This document shows, in pieces, positions 33,121 through 41,492 of a DNA stretch of 41,844 nucleotides. Location: positions 1-41,844 of the forward strand of contig JBKHEA010000013.1 of NCBI GenBank assembly GCA_046541015.1, written 5' to 3'. A program made the position numbers and the translations under genes. The stretch's first letter is position 1; every line of letters begins with the position of its first letter. This DNA is from Liberiplasma sp046541015. Lineage in GTDB: Bacteria; Bacillota_I; Bacilli_A; Izemoplasmatales; Izemoplasmataceae. The notes beneath the pieces were generated by a model. It searched no databases. It had not been told where the DNA came from and saw only the letters and a program-made list of their open reading frames with translations.

Positions 33121-34261
33121 AGCAAATGTTGTGATTATCGGGGGAGGCATTAGTGGATGTAGTATTGCCTATCACTTGGCCAAAGAAGGTATGAAAGATA
33201 TTGTTGTCATTGAAAAAGCGTACCTTACTAGCGGCGCAACGGGAAGATGTGGCGCTGGGGTAAGACAACAATGGGGAACCAAATTAAATTGTTTGCTGGC
33301 TAAAAAAAGTGTTGAATTTTTTGAAAGTGCACAAGAAACATTAGCTTATGATGGGAACATTGAATTTAAACAAGAAGGATACTTAGTTATCGCAAGTGAT
33401 GAAAAAGAAGCTAAACAGTTTGAAAAAAATGTTGCATTACAAAATAGCTTAGGCATTCCATCAAAAGTTTTAAGTAAAGAAGAAGCACAAAAGATCGTGC
33501 CACATTTAAATATTGAGGAAATCCATAGCGCAACATTTTGTGCGACAGATGGACATTTAAATCCATTCACGATGACGGATGCTTTTTATAAAGCAGCCAA
33601 ACGCTTAGGGGTTACTTTTTATACCTATACCGAAGTTTTAGGTATTGAAAAAAACCAGTTTGAAATTACGAAGGTCATCACCGATAAAGGCGACATTATA
33701 ACAAATAAAGTAGTGAACGCTGCAGGAGGATGGGCTAAAGAAATTGGCGATATGGTAGATGTGAACATTCCTGTTTATTCAGAAAATCATGAAATTTTAG
33801 TGACTGAACCTGTCGAAAAGATGCAAGGACCTATGGTGATATCTTTTTCAAAAAATATTTATTGTCAACAAACACCTCATGGTGCTTTTATCATGGGAAG
33901 AGGCGACAAAGATATGCCAAAAGGCCATGATACTTCATCAAGTTGGAGCTTCTTAGATGAGATGGCTAAAACGGTAACTAAACTCTTACCACCTATTGGT
34001 AATTTAAGAGTCATAAGACAGTGGGGTGGTTTATATAATATGAGCCCAGATCATCAACCTATTATCAGTGATACCAAACAGTTAAAAGGGTTTTATGTAG
34101 CTTGTGGGTTTAGTGGTCATGGTTTTATGTTAGCACCTATGACCGGGTTATTATTAAGTGAAATGATATTAGGAAAATCACCATCGATGCCACTAGAAGA
34201 TTTATCACTTGATCGTTTTGAAGGTAAAACGATAGAAAATAAAGAAACAAGTGTCGTATAG
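33110..34261 (+). CDS. DAO-type FAD amino-acid dehydrogenase, catalytic subunit (likely proline dehydrogenase beta)
   Basis: 383 aa. N-terminal FAD motif VVIIGGGISGCSIAYHLAKEG (from about residue 7) then GATGRCGAGVRQQWG, a feature of sarcosine oxidase beta and proline dehydrogenase beta. Other parts: ATDGHLNPFTMTDAFY, VNAAGGWAKEI, HEILVTEPV, and the C-terminal GGLYNMSPDHQPIIS and CGFSGHGFMLAP. The family oxidises the C-N bond of secondary or D-amino acids. Linked Fe-S and NAD subunits plus a glutamate-semialdehyde dehydrogenase next door favour L-proline as substrate, in the style of the archaeal multimeric enzymes; D-proline, hydroxyproline or sarcosine cannot be excluded by sequence alone. 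Confidence 0.85.
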   Translation: MMNKANVVIIGGGISGCSIAYHLAKEGMKDIVVIEKAYLTSGATGRCGAGVRQQWGTKLNCLLAKKSVEFFESAQETLAYDGNIEFKQEGYLVIASDEKEAKQFEKNVALQNSLGIPSKVLSKEEAQKIVPHLNIEEIHSATFCATDGHLNPFTMTDAFYKAAKRLGVTFYTYTEVLGIEKNQFEITKVITDKGDIITNKVVNAAGGWAKEIGDMVDVNIPVYSENHEILVTEPVEKMQGPMVISFSKNIYCQQTPHGAFIMGRGDKDMPKGHDTSSSWSFLDEMAKTVTKLLPPIGNLRVIRQWGGLYNMSPDHQPIISDTKQLKGFYVACGFSGHGFMLAPMTGLLLSEMILGKSPSMPLEDLSLDRFEGKTIENKETSVV

Positions 34262-34275
34262 AAAGGAGAAATACT

Positions 34276-35832
34276 ATGGCTATATATAGTTATAAGACAG
34301 AACCACTTACTGATTTTACCAAAGAAGAGAATATTTTAAAGTTTAAAGAGGGTTTAAATATTGTTTCAAGTTATTTAAACGCTGAATACCCACTTATTAT
34401 TAATGGCAAACGTGTTAAGACGAAAAACACCTATGTTTCTAAGAATCCTTCTGATCATTCAGAAGTGATTGGATCTATTCATCAAGCGGGGATTAAAGAA
34501 GCTGATGAGGCGTTAAAAAGTGCTTTAGAAACCTTTGAAACATGGAAAAAAGTATCACCTAAAGTGCGTGCAGATGTGTTATTTAAAGCTGCTAATATTT
34601 TAAGACGTCGTAAATTTGAGTTTAGTGCGCTAATGACTAAAGAGGCAGGAAAACCATATGCTGAAGCTGATGCAGATACGGCTGAAGCGATTGACTTTTT
34701 AGAATATTACGGCCGTCAAATGTTAGAACTTACTGAAGTCGATAAGAAAATTAAAAGTAGACGCAATATTGAACGCAATGAGTACCGTTATATTCCTCTT
34801 GGGGTTGGGGCAATTATTACACCATGGAACTTTCCACTCGCTATTCTTAGTGGAATGACAACAGCGGCCATTGTCAGTGGAAACACCGTATTATTAAAAC
34901 CTGCACAAACAACCCAAGTCATTGCGTATAAGTTTGTTGAAGTTTTAGAAGAAGCTGGCTTACCTAGAGGTGTATTAAACTTTGTCCCAGGTAAAGGAAG
35001 CGAAATTGGTGATTATATTGTTAATCATCCAAAAATTCGTTTTGTTAGCTTTACAGGTAGTAAAGAAGTAGGTATGACGATTTATGAAAATGCCGCTAAA
35101 GTTCAAAAAGGTCAAATTTGGCTTAAGCGTGTTATTGCTGAGATGGGTGGTAAAGATGCGATTGTAGTCGATGAAGATTATGACATTGAAGATGCAGCTA
35201 ATGCAATCATTACGAGCGCTTTTGGCTTTAGTGGCCAAAAATGTAGTGCCTGTAGTCGCGCTATTATTCATGAGAAAGTCTATGATGCATTAGTCGAAAA
35301 ACTCAAAGTAAAAGCTGAACAATTACGCGTAGGCAATCCGATGGATTATCAAACCAATATGGGACCTGTAAATGATGAACGTGCATTTAAGAATATTGTA
35401 AATTATATAGAAATCGGTAAAAAAGAAGGTAAATTATTAACAGGTGGAACGTCTAGCGAAGATACAGGATGGTTTATTGATCCAACAATTATCGTTGATG
35501 TTGATCCGATGGCTCGCATCATGCAAGAAGAGATTTTTGGTCCAGTATTAGCCGTTACAAAAGTTAAAACCTTTGATGAAGCTTTAGAGGTTGCTAACAA
35601 CACAGAATTTGGATTGACTGGCGCAGTATTAAGTAAAAACCGCATGCATCTAGAACAAGCTAGAGAAGATTTCCATGTTGGGAACCTTTACTTCAATAGA
35701 AAATGTACAGGTGCGATTGTTGGCTATCAACCATTTGGTGGCTTTAACATGAGTGGGACAGATTCTAAAGCTGGTGGTCCAGAATACTTGATTTTACATA
35801 TGCAAGGTAAAACCATCACAGAAGCTTTATAA
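34276..35832 (+). CDS. rocA: L-glutamate gamma-semialdehyde (P5C) dehydrogenase
   Basis: 518 aa, the length of the RocA/PruA group (about 515), with AAAGGAG before the ATG. Aldehyde dehydrogenase features: ITPWNFPLAILSGM (181-194), FTGSKEVG (259-266), general base in AEMGGKDAIVVD (Glu289), nucleophile in SGQKCSACSR (Cys323), and EEIFGPVLAV. The N-terminal extension (LTDFTKEENILKFKEGLNIV) and the C-terminal PFGGFNMSGTDSKAGGPEYL are characteristic of P5C dehydrogenases. It oxidises glutamate semialdehyde to glutamate with NAD+, the second step of proline catabolism, which identifies the probable product of the preceding dehydrogenase subunits. It ends at a bidirectional terminator. Confidence 0.92.
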   Translation: MAIYSYKTEPLTDFTKEENILKFKEGLNIVSSYLNAEYPLIINGKRVKTKNTYVSKNPSDHSEVIGSIHQAGIKEADEALKSALETFETWKKVSPKVRADVLFKAANILRRRKFEFSALMTKEAGKPYAEADADTAEAIDFLEYYGRQMLELTEVDKKIKSRRNIERNEYRYIPLGVGAIITPWNFPLAILSGMTTAAIVSGNTVLLKPAQTTQVIAYKFVEVLEEAGLPRGVLNFVPGKGSEIGDYIVNHPKIRFVSFTGSKEVGMTIYENAAKVQKGQIWLKRVIAEMGGKDAIVVDEDYDIEDAANAIITSAFGFSGQKCSACSRAIIHEKVYDALVEKLKVKAEQLRVGNPMDYQTNMGPVNDERAFKNIVNYIEIGKKEGKLLTGGTSSEDTGWFIDPTIIVDVDPMARIMQEEIFGPVLAVTKVKTFDEALEVANNTEFGLTGAVLSKNRMHLEQAREDFHVGNLYFNRKCTGAIVGYQPFGGFNMSGTDSKAGGPEYLILHMQGKTITEAL

Positions 35833-35835
35833 TAA

Positions 35836-35870
35836 AAAAAACAGATTGATTATGTTCAATCTGTTTTATT
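35836..35870. terminator. Bidirectional terminator closing the operon
   Basis: AAAACAGATTGA (35838-35849) pairs with TCAATCTGTTTT (35856-35867), between the convergent rocA and methyltransferase genes. Confidence 0.88.
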
Positions 35871-36450
35871 TTCGCAATTTTGGAATAAATCTTCCTGTTT
35901 TTTCACGATATTTGCGATAATCATCACCGTATTTTATTAATAAATCATCTTCTTCTAGATAAGTTATATAAATATAAATTAAACTTAACAAAATAGTATA
36001 AAGAACTAAAAATAGTTGATTACTTCCAATGGCAATCGCAAAGTAAAATAAAATCGTTGCGGTGGTTTGAGGATGTCTAATGTTTTTATAAATCCCTTCA
36101 AACATTGGGCTATCTATTTTGGGTTTAAGGGTTTCACTGCCAGCATCTTTTAGTGCTTTTATATAAAGAAGGATACTTAGTACTAACAAAATGATCAAAA
36201 GTGTTAAAGGAATCATAGTCTGATTAAAAAGATAAACACTTCTAGGAATTTTTACATCATAAAAGATAATATAACCAATTAAGATTATGGTTTCAAAAAG
36301 TCCAGCTATTAATCGGTAGTCCCCACATTTCTTTAGTATCTTTTCATCAACTTTAGGTTGCATACATCTCGGATTAACGCTATGACCATAAAAATAGCCT
36401 AAAGCTAATGTGCTTAAGAAAATGGTAAGTCCATTAATGAGTGCAATCAT
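35866..36450 (-). CDS. Isoprenylcysteine carboxyl methyltransferase-like (ICMT/PEMT) membrane protein
   Basis: 194 aa with about five membrane segments. The conserved C-terminal core is complete: GIYKNIRHPQTTATILFY (about residues 116-133), the S-adenosylmethionine-binding R-H-P, followed by a hydrophobic hairpin and YLEEDDLLIKYGDDYRKYRE, the E-E and Y-x-x-Y terminal motif. Bacterial members methylate lipids or other small substrates, or are of unknown substrate. The N-terminal part contains two extra segments. The ATG at 36450 follows AAAGGAGG. It is monocistronic. Confidence 0.85.
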   Translation of the reverse strand: MIALINGLTIFLSTLALGYFYGHSVNPRCMQPKVDEKILKKCGDYRLIAGLFETIILIGYIIFYDVKIPRSVYLFNQTMIPLTLLIILLVLSILLYIKALKDAGSETLKPKIDSPMFEGIYKNIRHPQTTATILFYFAIAIGSNQLFLVLYTILLSLIYIYITYLEEDDLLIKYGDDYRKYREKTGRFIPKLRK

Positions 36451-36490
36451 CTTTTAACCTCCTTTTCTTCATTGTATCACGAAATTTTAA

Positions 36491-36519
36491 ATAAAAATAG
36501 AGCACATGGGTGCTCTATA
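36491..36519 (-). terminator. Terminator overlapping the glutathione peroxidase stop codon
   Basis: ATAGAGCAC (36497-36505) pairs with GTGCTCTAT (36510-36518). On the minus strand TTTTTAT follows. The TAG stop (36515-36517) is in the stem. Confidence 0.82.
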
Positions 36520-36988
36520 ATATTTCTTCGATATCATATTGAAACAGTTCAGGTTCTTCTTTTGGTGCATAGCGTTCAACGATATGACCTTTTCGATTAA
36601 TTAAGAATTTTGTAAAATTCCATTTTATCTTACTCGTTAAAAAGCCTTTGGTTTCTTCAGTAAGCCAAGCATATAGTGGGTGTATCTCTTTACCTTTCAC
36701 ATTGATTTTATCAAAAAGTGGAAAAGTAACGCCATAGTTTGCGTGACACACCTCTTGAATTTCTTCTTTCTCAAGTGGTTCTTGATGCATAAATTGGTTG
36801 CAAGGGAAACCTAAAACCACAAACTTTTTATCTTTGTAAGTTTGATAAAGCATCTCAAGGCTTCTAAACTGTGGCGCAAAACCACACTTTGTTGCAGTAT
36901 TGACAATTAGTACGACATAACCTTCGTAGTCTTTTAAAGATACTAAATTCCCTTTTAAATCCTTTACTTCAAAATCGTATAAATTCAT
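36515..36988 (-). CDS. Glutathione peroxidase-family thiol peroxidase
   Basis: 157 aa, the normal length for bacterial Gpx. The peroxidatic Cys is Cys35 in NTATKCGFAPQF (not selenocysteine); Gln65 and Trp123-Asn124 (in KWNFTKFLI) complete the catalytic set, with LGFPCNQF containing Cys63. In bacteria lacking glutathione such enzymes use thioredoxin; Cys81 (EVCHANYGV) is a candidate resolving Cys. It reduces hydrogen peroxide and lipid hydroperoxides in the cytoplasm. No signal peptide. It has its own terminator, and the promoter lies in the space before transaldolase's terminator. Confidence 0.92.
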   Translation of the reverse strand: MNLYDFEVKDLKGNLVSLKDYEGYVVLIVNTATKCGFAPQFRSLEMLYQTYKDKKFVVLGFPCNQFMHQEPLEKEEIQEVCHANYGVTFPLFDKINVKGKEIHPLYAWLTEETKGFLTSKIKWNFTKFLINRKGHIVERYAPKEEPELFQYDIEEIL

Positions 36989-37025
36989 TTTAATCCCCCC
37001 ATAAAATCATTATAACTTAAAATAA

Positions 37026-37060
37026 TAAAAAACAGACATGAAATAATCATATCTGTTTAT
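37026..37060 (-). terminator. Terminator of the def-transaldolase transcript
   Basis: AAACAGACATGA (37030-37041) pairs with TCATATCTGTTT (37047-37058) with one mismatch; on the minus strand a T run follows. Confidence 0.78.
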
Positions 37061-37064
37061 TTTT

Positions 37065-37715
37065 TTATTTTTTACCGAAAGTTTTTTCCCAATCATCTAA
37101 AAATGCTTTTATTCCGTTATCGGTTAAAGGGTGTTTTAGAGATTTTTTAAAGACATCATAAGGTACTGTAGCAATGTGTGCACCGGCTAAGGCAGAATCT
37201 TGTAAGTGTTTTGGTGTACGAATACTAGCGCTGATAATTTCTGTATCTAAGCCGTAAATGTCATAAATATCTCTGATTTGTTCAACAACTTCCATCCCAT
37301 CATGTAATGTATCATCAAGTCTACCAACGAAAGGACTAACATAAGTTGCACCAGCTAAAGCAGCAAAGAGTGCTTGGTTAACACTAAATATTAGTGTTAC
37401 ATTGGTCTTAATTCCTTCGCTAGTTAATTGTTTAACAGCTTTTAAACCTTCAGCAGTCATAGGGATTTTAACCACCATATTTTTATGGATTTTGGCAATT
37501 TCTCTACCTTCTTTGACCATCTCTTCAGCATCTAAACTAATGACTTCTCCATTAACTGGTCCATCAACAATCTCAGTGATTTCTTTGATGACTTCCTTAA
37601 AATCTTTACCTTCTTTGGCGATGAGCGTTGGGTTAGTAGTTACCCCGCATATAATACCAAGTGATGCAATTTCTTTAATATGTTCTACATTAGCTGTGTC
37701 AATAAACAGTTTCAT
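37065..37715 (-). CDS. tal: Transaldolase (small TalC/fructose-6-phosphate aldolase type)
   Basis: 216 aa, the size of the short, decameric transaldolases (about 215). MKLFIDTANVEHIKE, GVTTNPTLIAKEG (24-36), the Schiff-base lysine in MVVKIPMTAEG (Lys83), TLIFSVNQA, SPFVGRLDD and ASIRTPKHL mark the family. It transfers a dihydroxyacetone unit between sugar phosphates in the non-oxidative pentose phosphate pathway; close homologues can be fructose-6-phosphate aldolases, and sequence does not fully separate the two. Its start overlaps the end of def by 17 bp, so translation is coupled. Confidence 0.9.
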   Translation of the reverse strand: MKLFIDTANVEHIKEIASLGIICGVTTNPTLIAKEGKDFKEVIKEITEIVDGPVNGEVISLDAEEMVKEGREIAKIHKNMVVKIPMTAEGLKAVKQLTSEGIKTNVTLIFSVNQALFAALAGATYVSPFVGRLDDTLHDGMEVVEQIRDIYDIYGLDTEIISASIRTPKHLQDSALAGAHIATVPYDVFKKSLKHPLTDNGIKAFLDDWEKTFGKK

Positions 37716-38298
37716 TATTAGCCTCCTCTTTTTCTATTGTTTTAAAGTGTACAGGTTCTACACCTTCTAGTGTTGGCGTAACTTTTGATGGAAATAAAAT
37801 GCCATTTAAATGATCTAATTCATGTTGAAATACGATAGAGACAAACCCTTTTAATCGTAAGGTCTCTTCTTTAAGTGTGTCTGTTTTAGTATCGTATAGA
37901 TGTGTTTTCACTGTCACTCGTTTATAGCGTGGAACCAATCCTTCAACGGCTCTATCAATACTTAAGCAACCTTCTCCACCAGGCATAAAGGTAAGCATTT
38001 CAGTGTGAGAGATGATTTTAGGATTGACCATTAAGTAATCATGGAGTACTTCAAAATTCTCATCAAGGGTGTAAATCGCGAGCATTCTTTTAGATAGATT
38101 AATTTGTGGTGCCGCAAGACCAACGCCTGCACGCAACGCATATTTCTCAGCGATTTCTTCATCTTGTGAGTTTATTAAAAATTCACGCATTAATTTAAGT
38201 GTTTGTTTATCAGCATCGCTTAAAGGCAATGCAACGTCTTTAGCGACGGTCTCTAAAGTCTTGTGACCTTCGCGAATTATATCTTTCATGGTTAACAC
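37699..38298 (-). CDS. def: Peptide deformylase
   Basis: 199 aa from a GTG start at 38298, which has AGGAGGG at 7-8 nt and gives MLTMKDIIREGHKTL, the usual N-terminus in Firmicutes; longer readings to 38346 begin ahead of the promoter's -10. The three motifs are present: GVGLAAPQI (58-66), GGEGCLS (107-113, metal ligand Cys111) and FQHELDHLNG (His159, Glu160, His163). It removes the formyl group from nascent proteins; the insert between motifs places it in the Firmicutes type II group. An extended -10 (TG-T-TATAAT) at about 38318-38326 on the minus strand is its probable promoter. It overlaps transaldolase downstream. Confidence 0.93.
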   Translation of the reverse strand: MLTMKDIIREGHKTLETVAKDVALPLSDADKQTLKLMREFLINSQDEEIAEKYALRAGVGLAAPQINLSKRMLAIYTLDENFEVLHDYLMVNPKIISHTEMLTFMPGGEGCLSIDRAVEGLVPRYKRVTVKTHLYDTKTDTLKEETLRLKGFVSIVFQHELDHLNGILFPSKVTPTLEGVEPVHFKTIEKEEANNETVY

Positions 38299-38411
38299 AA
38301 AAATCCCTCCTAATGCCATTATAACAAAGGTTTTCAAAACATGCATAGGTTAAACGTTTATAACCTTATATATTTTATCATATTTGTTAAATTAGTCCTA
38401 ACTTAATCAAT

Positions 38412-38469
38412 ATAAAGCGTTTTCAAAACTGGTATATCTATTGTATGTAAACTGAAATTCCTATATAAT
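38412..38469 (+). promoter_or_regulatory. Phosphofructokinase promoter with upstream CRE-like site
   Basis: -35 TTGTAT (38441-38446), 17-bp spacer, -10 TATAAT (38464-38469). ATAAAGCGTTTTCA (38412-38425) matches the CRE consensus at 12 of 14 positions, all of the central and right part. A site 15-16 bp before the -35 is where CcpA acts as an activator in Bacillus. Confidence 0.55.
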
Positions 38470-38500
38470 AAACATACCAAGATTTAAGATGGAGGCAATT

Positions 38501-39631
38501 ATGAACAAACCAATTAAAAAAATCGGTCTAATTACAGGTGGGGGAGACTGTAGTGGTCTAAATGCTGTAATTAATGGCATAACAAAAACTGCAATTACCA
38601 AGTATGGGATTGAAGTTATCGGATATAAACGTGGGTATGCAGGTTTATACCATAATGATTATCAAGTATTAGATTTAAAAGCTGTTTCAGGCATTATGCA
38701 TGAAGGCGGTACTATTTTAAAATCATCTAACAAAGATAATTTATTTAATTTCCCAGTTTTACAAGAAGATGGGTCTTATAAATATGAAGACGTCTCGCAC
38801 GTTGCGCTTGAAAATATTGAAAAAGAAGGGGTAGATGGCTTAATTGTTATCGGAGGCGATGGAACTTTAACAAGTGCCCGTGACTTTCATAGACGCGGCA
38901 TTCAAGTAGTTGGCGTTCCAAAGACTATTGATAATGACCTTCCTGCAACCGATGTTACATTCGGTTATAACACAAGTTTAGAAACCATTACAGATGCCCT
39001 TGATAAGATTCATACAACAGCTTATTCTCATGATCGCATCATGGTTGTTGAAGTAATGGGTCGTCACACTGGATGGCTTGCGCTTGAGGGTGGTTTAGCA
39101 GGAAGTGCGGATGTTATTTTAATTCCTGAAATCCCTTATGATATTAATAAAGTTGTTTCAAAAATTAAAGAACGTGATGCGCAAGGTAAAGGCTTTGCGA
39201 TTATTGTTGTTAGTGAAGGGGCTAAACCTGTTGATGGAGAAGTCCATGTTCGTGAAGTAGTTAAAGATAGCGCAGATACAATCCGTTTAGGTGGTGTTGG
39301 TGATATTATTACACGTCAACTTCAAGAACTTATTAGCAATCACGAAGTAAGATATACAAACTTAGCCTACATTCAACGTGGCGGTGTTGCTAGTCAATTT
39401 GACCGTGCAATAGGCTTACGTTTTGGGGTTGAAGCGCTTGACTTACTTATGCATGGTGGAACCGGTCGTATGGTTCGCTGTCGTGGTAGAGAAATTAGCG
39501 ATGTTGATTTAGAAGAAGTCGTTGGATCTGGTCAAGTTGGTGAAACAAGTAAAGGTGGCGCTAAATATGTTGATCCTAATGGACAACTTGTTAAAGCCGC
39601 TAAATCTATTGGCATTAGTTTTGGTGATTAG
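38501..39631 (+). CDS. pfkA: 6-phosphofructokinase, mixed ATP/PPi active-site signature
   Basis: 376 aa from the ATG at 38501 (GGAGG before it). The fold is marked by TGGGDCSGLNA (12-22), IGGDGTLTSARDF (117-129), GVPKTIDNDLPATD (138-151), MGRHTGWLAL and the C-terminal IQRGGVASQFDR. At the two positions that decide the phosphoryl donor, Gly121 (after GGD) is ATP-type while Lys141 (in PKTIDND) is PPi-type. This combination occurs in the long-chain group III enzymes, several of which use ATP; Acholeplasma is known to have a PPi-dependent enzyme. The donor is thus open. It phosphorylates fructose 6-phosphate in glycolysis. A small gene follows two bases after the stop. Confidence 0.9.
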   Translation: MNKPIKKIGLITGGGDCSGLNAVINGITKTAITKYGIEVIGYKRGYAGLYHNDYQVLDLKAVSGIMHEGGTILKSSNKDNLFNFPVLQEDGSYKYEDVSHVALENIEKEGVDGLIVIGGDGTLTSARDFHRRGIQVVGVPKTIDNDLPATDVTFGYNTSLETITDALDKIHTTAYSHDRIMVVEVMGRHTGWLALEGGLAGSADVILIPEIPYDINKVVSKIKERDAQGKGFAIIVVSEGAKPVDGEVHVREVVKDSADTIRLGGVGDIITRQLQELISNHEVRYTNLAYIQRGGVASQFDRAIGLRFGVEALDLLMHGGTGRMVRCRGREISDVDLEEVVGSGQVGETSKGGAKYVDPNGQLVKAAKSIGISFGD

Positions 39632-39633
39632 TA

Positions 39634-39873
39634 TTGGATTATCCTATTGATTATTCAGCCTATAGTACCGATGAGATTATTGATATCATTGATTTTTTAA
39701 ATCATGTTGAAGCGTATCATAAAAATCCAAAGGCTATCGATAAAATCGAATTAAAAAAGAAACATGAAAAATTTAGATCCATTATTCATAACCTAACAGA
39801 AGAAAAGAAAATTGATAAAGCGTTTCTTAAACTAACAAACGTATCAATTTATCAAACCATGAAAGATTTATAA
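39634..39873 (+). CDS. UPF0223 family protein
   Basis: 79 aa beginning at a TTG two bases after the phosphofructokinase stop; GGTGAT just before serves as ribosome binding site. It reads YPIDYSAYSTDEIIDIIDFL then HVEAYHKNP, KFRSIIHNLTEEKKIDKAF and YQTMKDL, following UPF0223 (YktA-like) almost throughout: Y-P-I/L-D-Y, W/Y-S-T-x-E, F-x-x-V-E, and the S-x-x-EEK segment. Function of the family is unknown. Translation is probably coupled to phosphofructokinase. Confidence 0.78.
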   Translation: MDYPIDYSAYSTDEIIDIIDFLNHVEAYHKNPKAIDKIELKKKHEKFRSIIHNLTEEKKIDKAFLKLTNVSIYQTMKDL

Positions 39874-39898
39874 AATCCACTTTGAGTGGATTTTTTCT
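39873..39898 (+). terminator. Intrinsic terminator after UPF0223
   Basis: AATCCACT (39874-39881) pairs with AGTGGATT (39885-39892), with T run to 39897. Confidence 0.88.
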
Positions 39899-39937
39899 TA
39901 TAATTTGATACAATATTCTATAAAAGTGGGTGAACGT

Positions 39938-40654
39938 ATGCGCTTAGATAAATTATTAAGTACACTAGATTATGGGTCTAGAAAAACCATTAAAAAGTTA
40001 GCTAAAGATGGTTTTATCACGGTAAATGATACCATTATTAAAGATGCAAGTTTTCAAGTTAATCCAAACCTTGATGTGATTAAAATCAATCAAACGCGTG
40101 TTTTTTACCAAGACCAAGTGGTGATTATGATGCATAAACCATCGGGTTATGTTTGTGCCAATCAAGACCCCCTACATAAAACAGTCTTTGAACTTTTAAA
40201 AGAACCCTTTAATCGCTACCCACTTAGTATTGCCGGGAGACTTGATAAAGACACCGAAGGCCTACTTATATTTTCTGATGATGGCAGCTTGATTCATCAA
40301 ATTATCCATCCCAAAAAGTCTGTGTATAAAACCTATTTAGTAAAAACATTAAACGATGTTGAAAATATTGATGTATTAGTAGAACCGATGACATTACTTG
40401 ATGGAAAAGGCAATCCCTATCAAGTGATGAAGCCAATGGTAAAAAAACTAAAAGCGTGCACTTATGAAGTTAAAATTAAAGAAGGCAAGTTTCACCAAAT
40501 CAAAAGAATGTTTGAGCATATTAATCATCAAGTTGTTTATCTAAAACGCACCGCAATTCATGATTTAGTACTGGATGAAGCCTTAGAAATCGGGGCATAT
40601 AAAGTGCTAAATCAAGAAGAAATAAATAAATTAATCCCTAAAAAGAATCTATGA
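39938..40654 (+). CDS. rsuA: RsuA-family 16S rRNA pseudouridine synthase
   Basis: 238 aa from the ATG at 39938 (GGGTGA before it; the longer reading from 39905 has no site). N-terminal S4 RNA-binding domain (MRLDKLLSTLDYGSRKTIKK, about residues 1-45), then the catalytic domain with YPLSIAGRLDKDTEGLLIFS, whose Asp in GRLDxxTxG is the nucleophile. HKPSGYVCANQD and KIKEGKFHQIKRMF (RsuA group KEGKFHQVKRM) place it in the RsuA/RluE/RluF branch. It isomerises a uridine in rRNA during ribosome assembly; 16S is the more likely target. Confidence 0.9.
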   Translation: MRLDKLLSTLDYGSRKTIKKLAKDGFITVNDTIIKDASFQVNPNLDVIKINQTRVFYQDQVVIMMHKPSGYVCANQDPLHKTVFELLKEPFNRYPLSIAGRLDKDTEGLLIFSDDGSLIHQIIHPKKSVYKTYLVKTLNDVENIDVLVEPMTLLDGKGNPYQVMKPMVKKLKACTYEVKIKEGKFHQIKRMFEHINHQVVYLKRTAIHDLVLDEALEIGAYKVLNQEEINKLIPKKNL

Positions 40655-40682
40655 TATAATGGGGAAAGAAAGAAGTGATAAC

Positions 40683-41492
40683 ATGAAGAAATTAGCCCTA
40701 ACCCTATTATTTATTTTTACGCTCACCCTACTATCTGCGTGTGAGGCAGAAACGTACACCGTTACTTTTGTTGATTATAACGCCTTAGAAATTAGTTCAC
40801 AAACTGTCAGTGAAGGTGATGATGCAAACCTGCCAAGTGAGCCTAACCGCATAGGCTATAATTTTATTGGATGGGATAAGACGCACACGAATATTAAAGA
40901 AGATACCATCATTCAAGCACAGTATGAAGAAAACGAAACGCTTACTTCATTTAACGCCTTATTAACCTCGGTCCATGAAGCTACTCGTATAGAAGCTTTA
41001 ACTCAAGTAATTGATAATGAACAACTTACACAAGAAGTTTATTATTCAAGAGAAGAGCGCAAAGTTTATTCTAAAAAAACAGGTGAAGAAGAAGTAACCA
41101 TCTACATCAATGAAGAAGACGGCGTCTTATTTGGCTATGATTACAACAAAGATACAGACTGTTATACTAAAGTGAATATAAGCCAATACCAGTTTGATTA
41201 TATATTTGTTGATCACACTAATTCGCACATGTTACCTGATCGCATTGAACTTAGTTGGTTTGATATAGACGGTGATACTTATACATTAAATCCTGAATAT
41301 AAAGAAAATTTAAAAGCCCGTATAGGCGCTACTGGTAATTTTGTGTCATACGTAATAACGATTACTGAAACAGGCTTAGAGTTAGATATTGAACTCATCT
41401 TTGGGGCAGCTACTAGAACGATTCACATTGAATATACTAATATCGGTACACAAACTCAAAGCATTCCAGAGGATTTATATACTTGTTCTTAA
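40683..41492 (+). CDS. Lipoprotein with one InlB-type B-repeat (Listeria-Bacteroides repeat)
   Basis: 269 aa from the ATG at 40683 (GAAGTGAT before it). Signal peptide with lipobox LLSAC at residues 16-20, so Cys20 would be lipid-modified. Residues 24-80 form one B-repeat domain: YTVTFVDYNALEISSQTV, then PSEPNRIGYNFIGWD and TIIQAQYE, the beta-grasp module common on Firmicutes surface proteins. The remaining 190 residues are acidic and beta-rich without a known family. It sits outside the membrane, role unknown, and ends at a terminator. Confidence 0.88.
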   Translation: MKKLALTLLFIFTLTLLSACEAETYTVTFVDYNALEISSQTVSEGDDANLPSEPNRIGYNFIGWDKTHTNIKEDTIIQAQYEENETLTSFNALLTSVHEATRIEALTQVIDNEQLTQEVYYSREERKVYSKKTGEEEVTIYINEEDGVLFGYDYNKDTDCYTKVNISQYQFDYIFVDHTNSHMLPDRIELSWFDIDGDTYTLNPEYKENLKARIGATGNFVSYVITITETGLELDIELIFGAATRTIHIEYTNIGTQTQSIPEDLYTCS

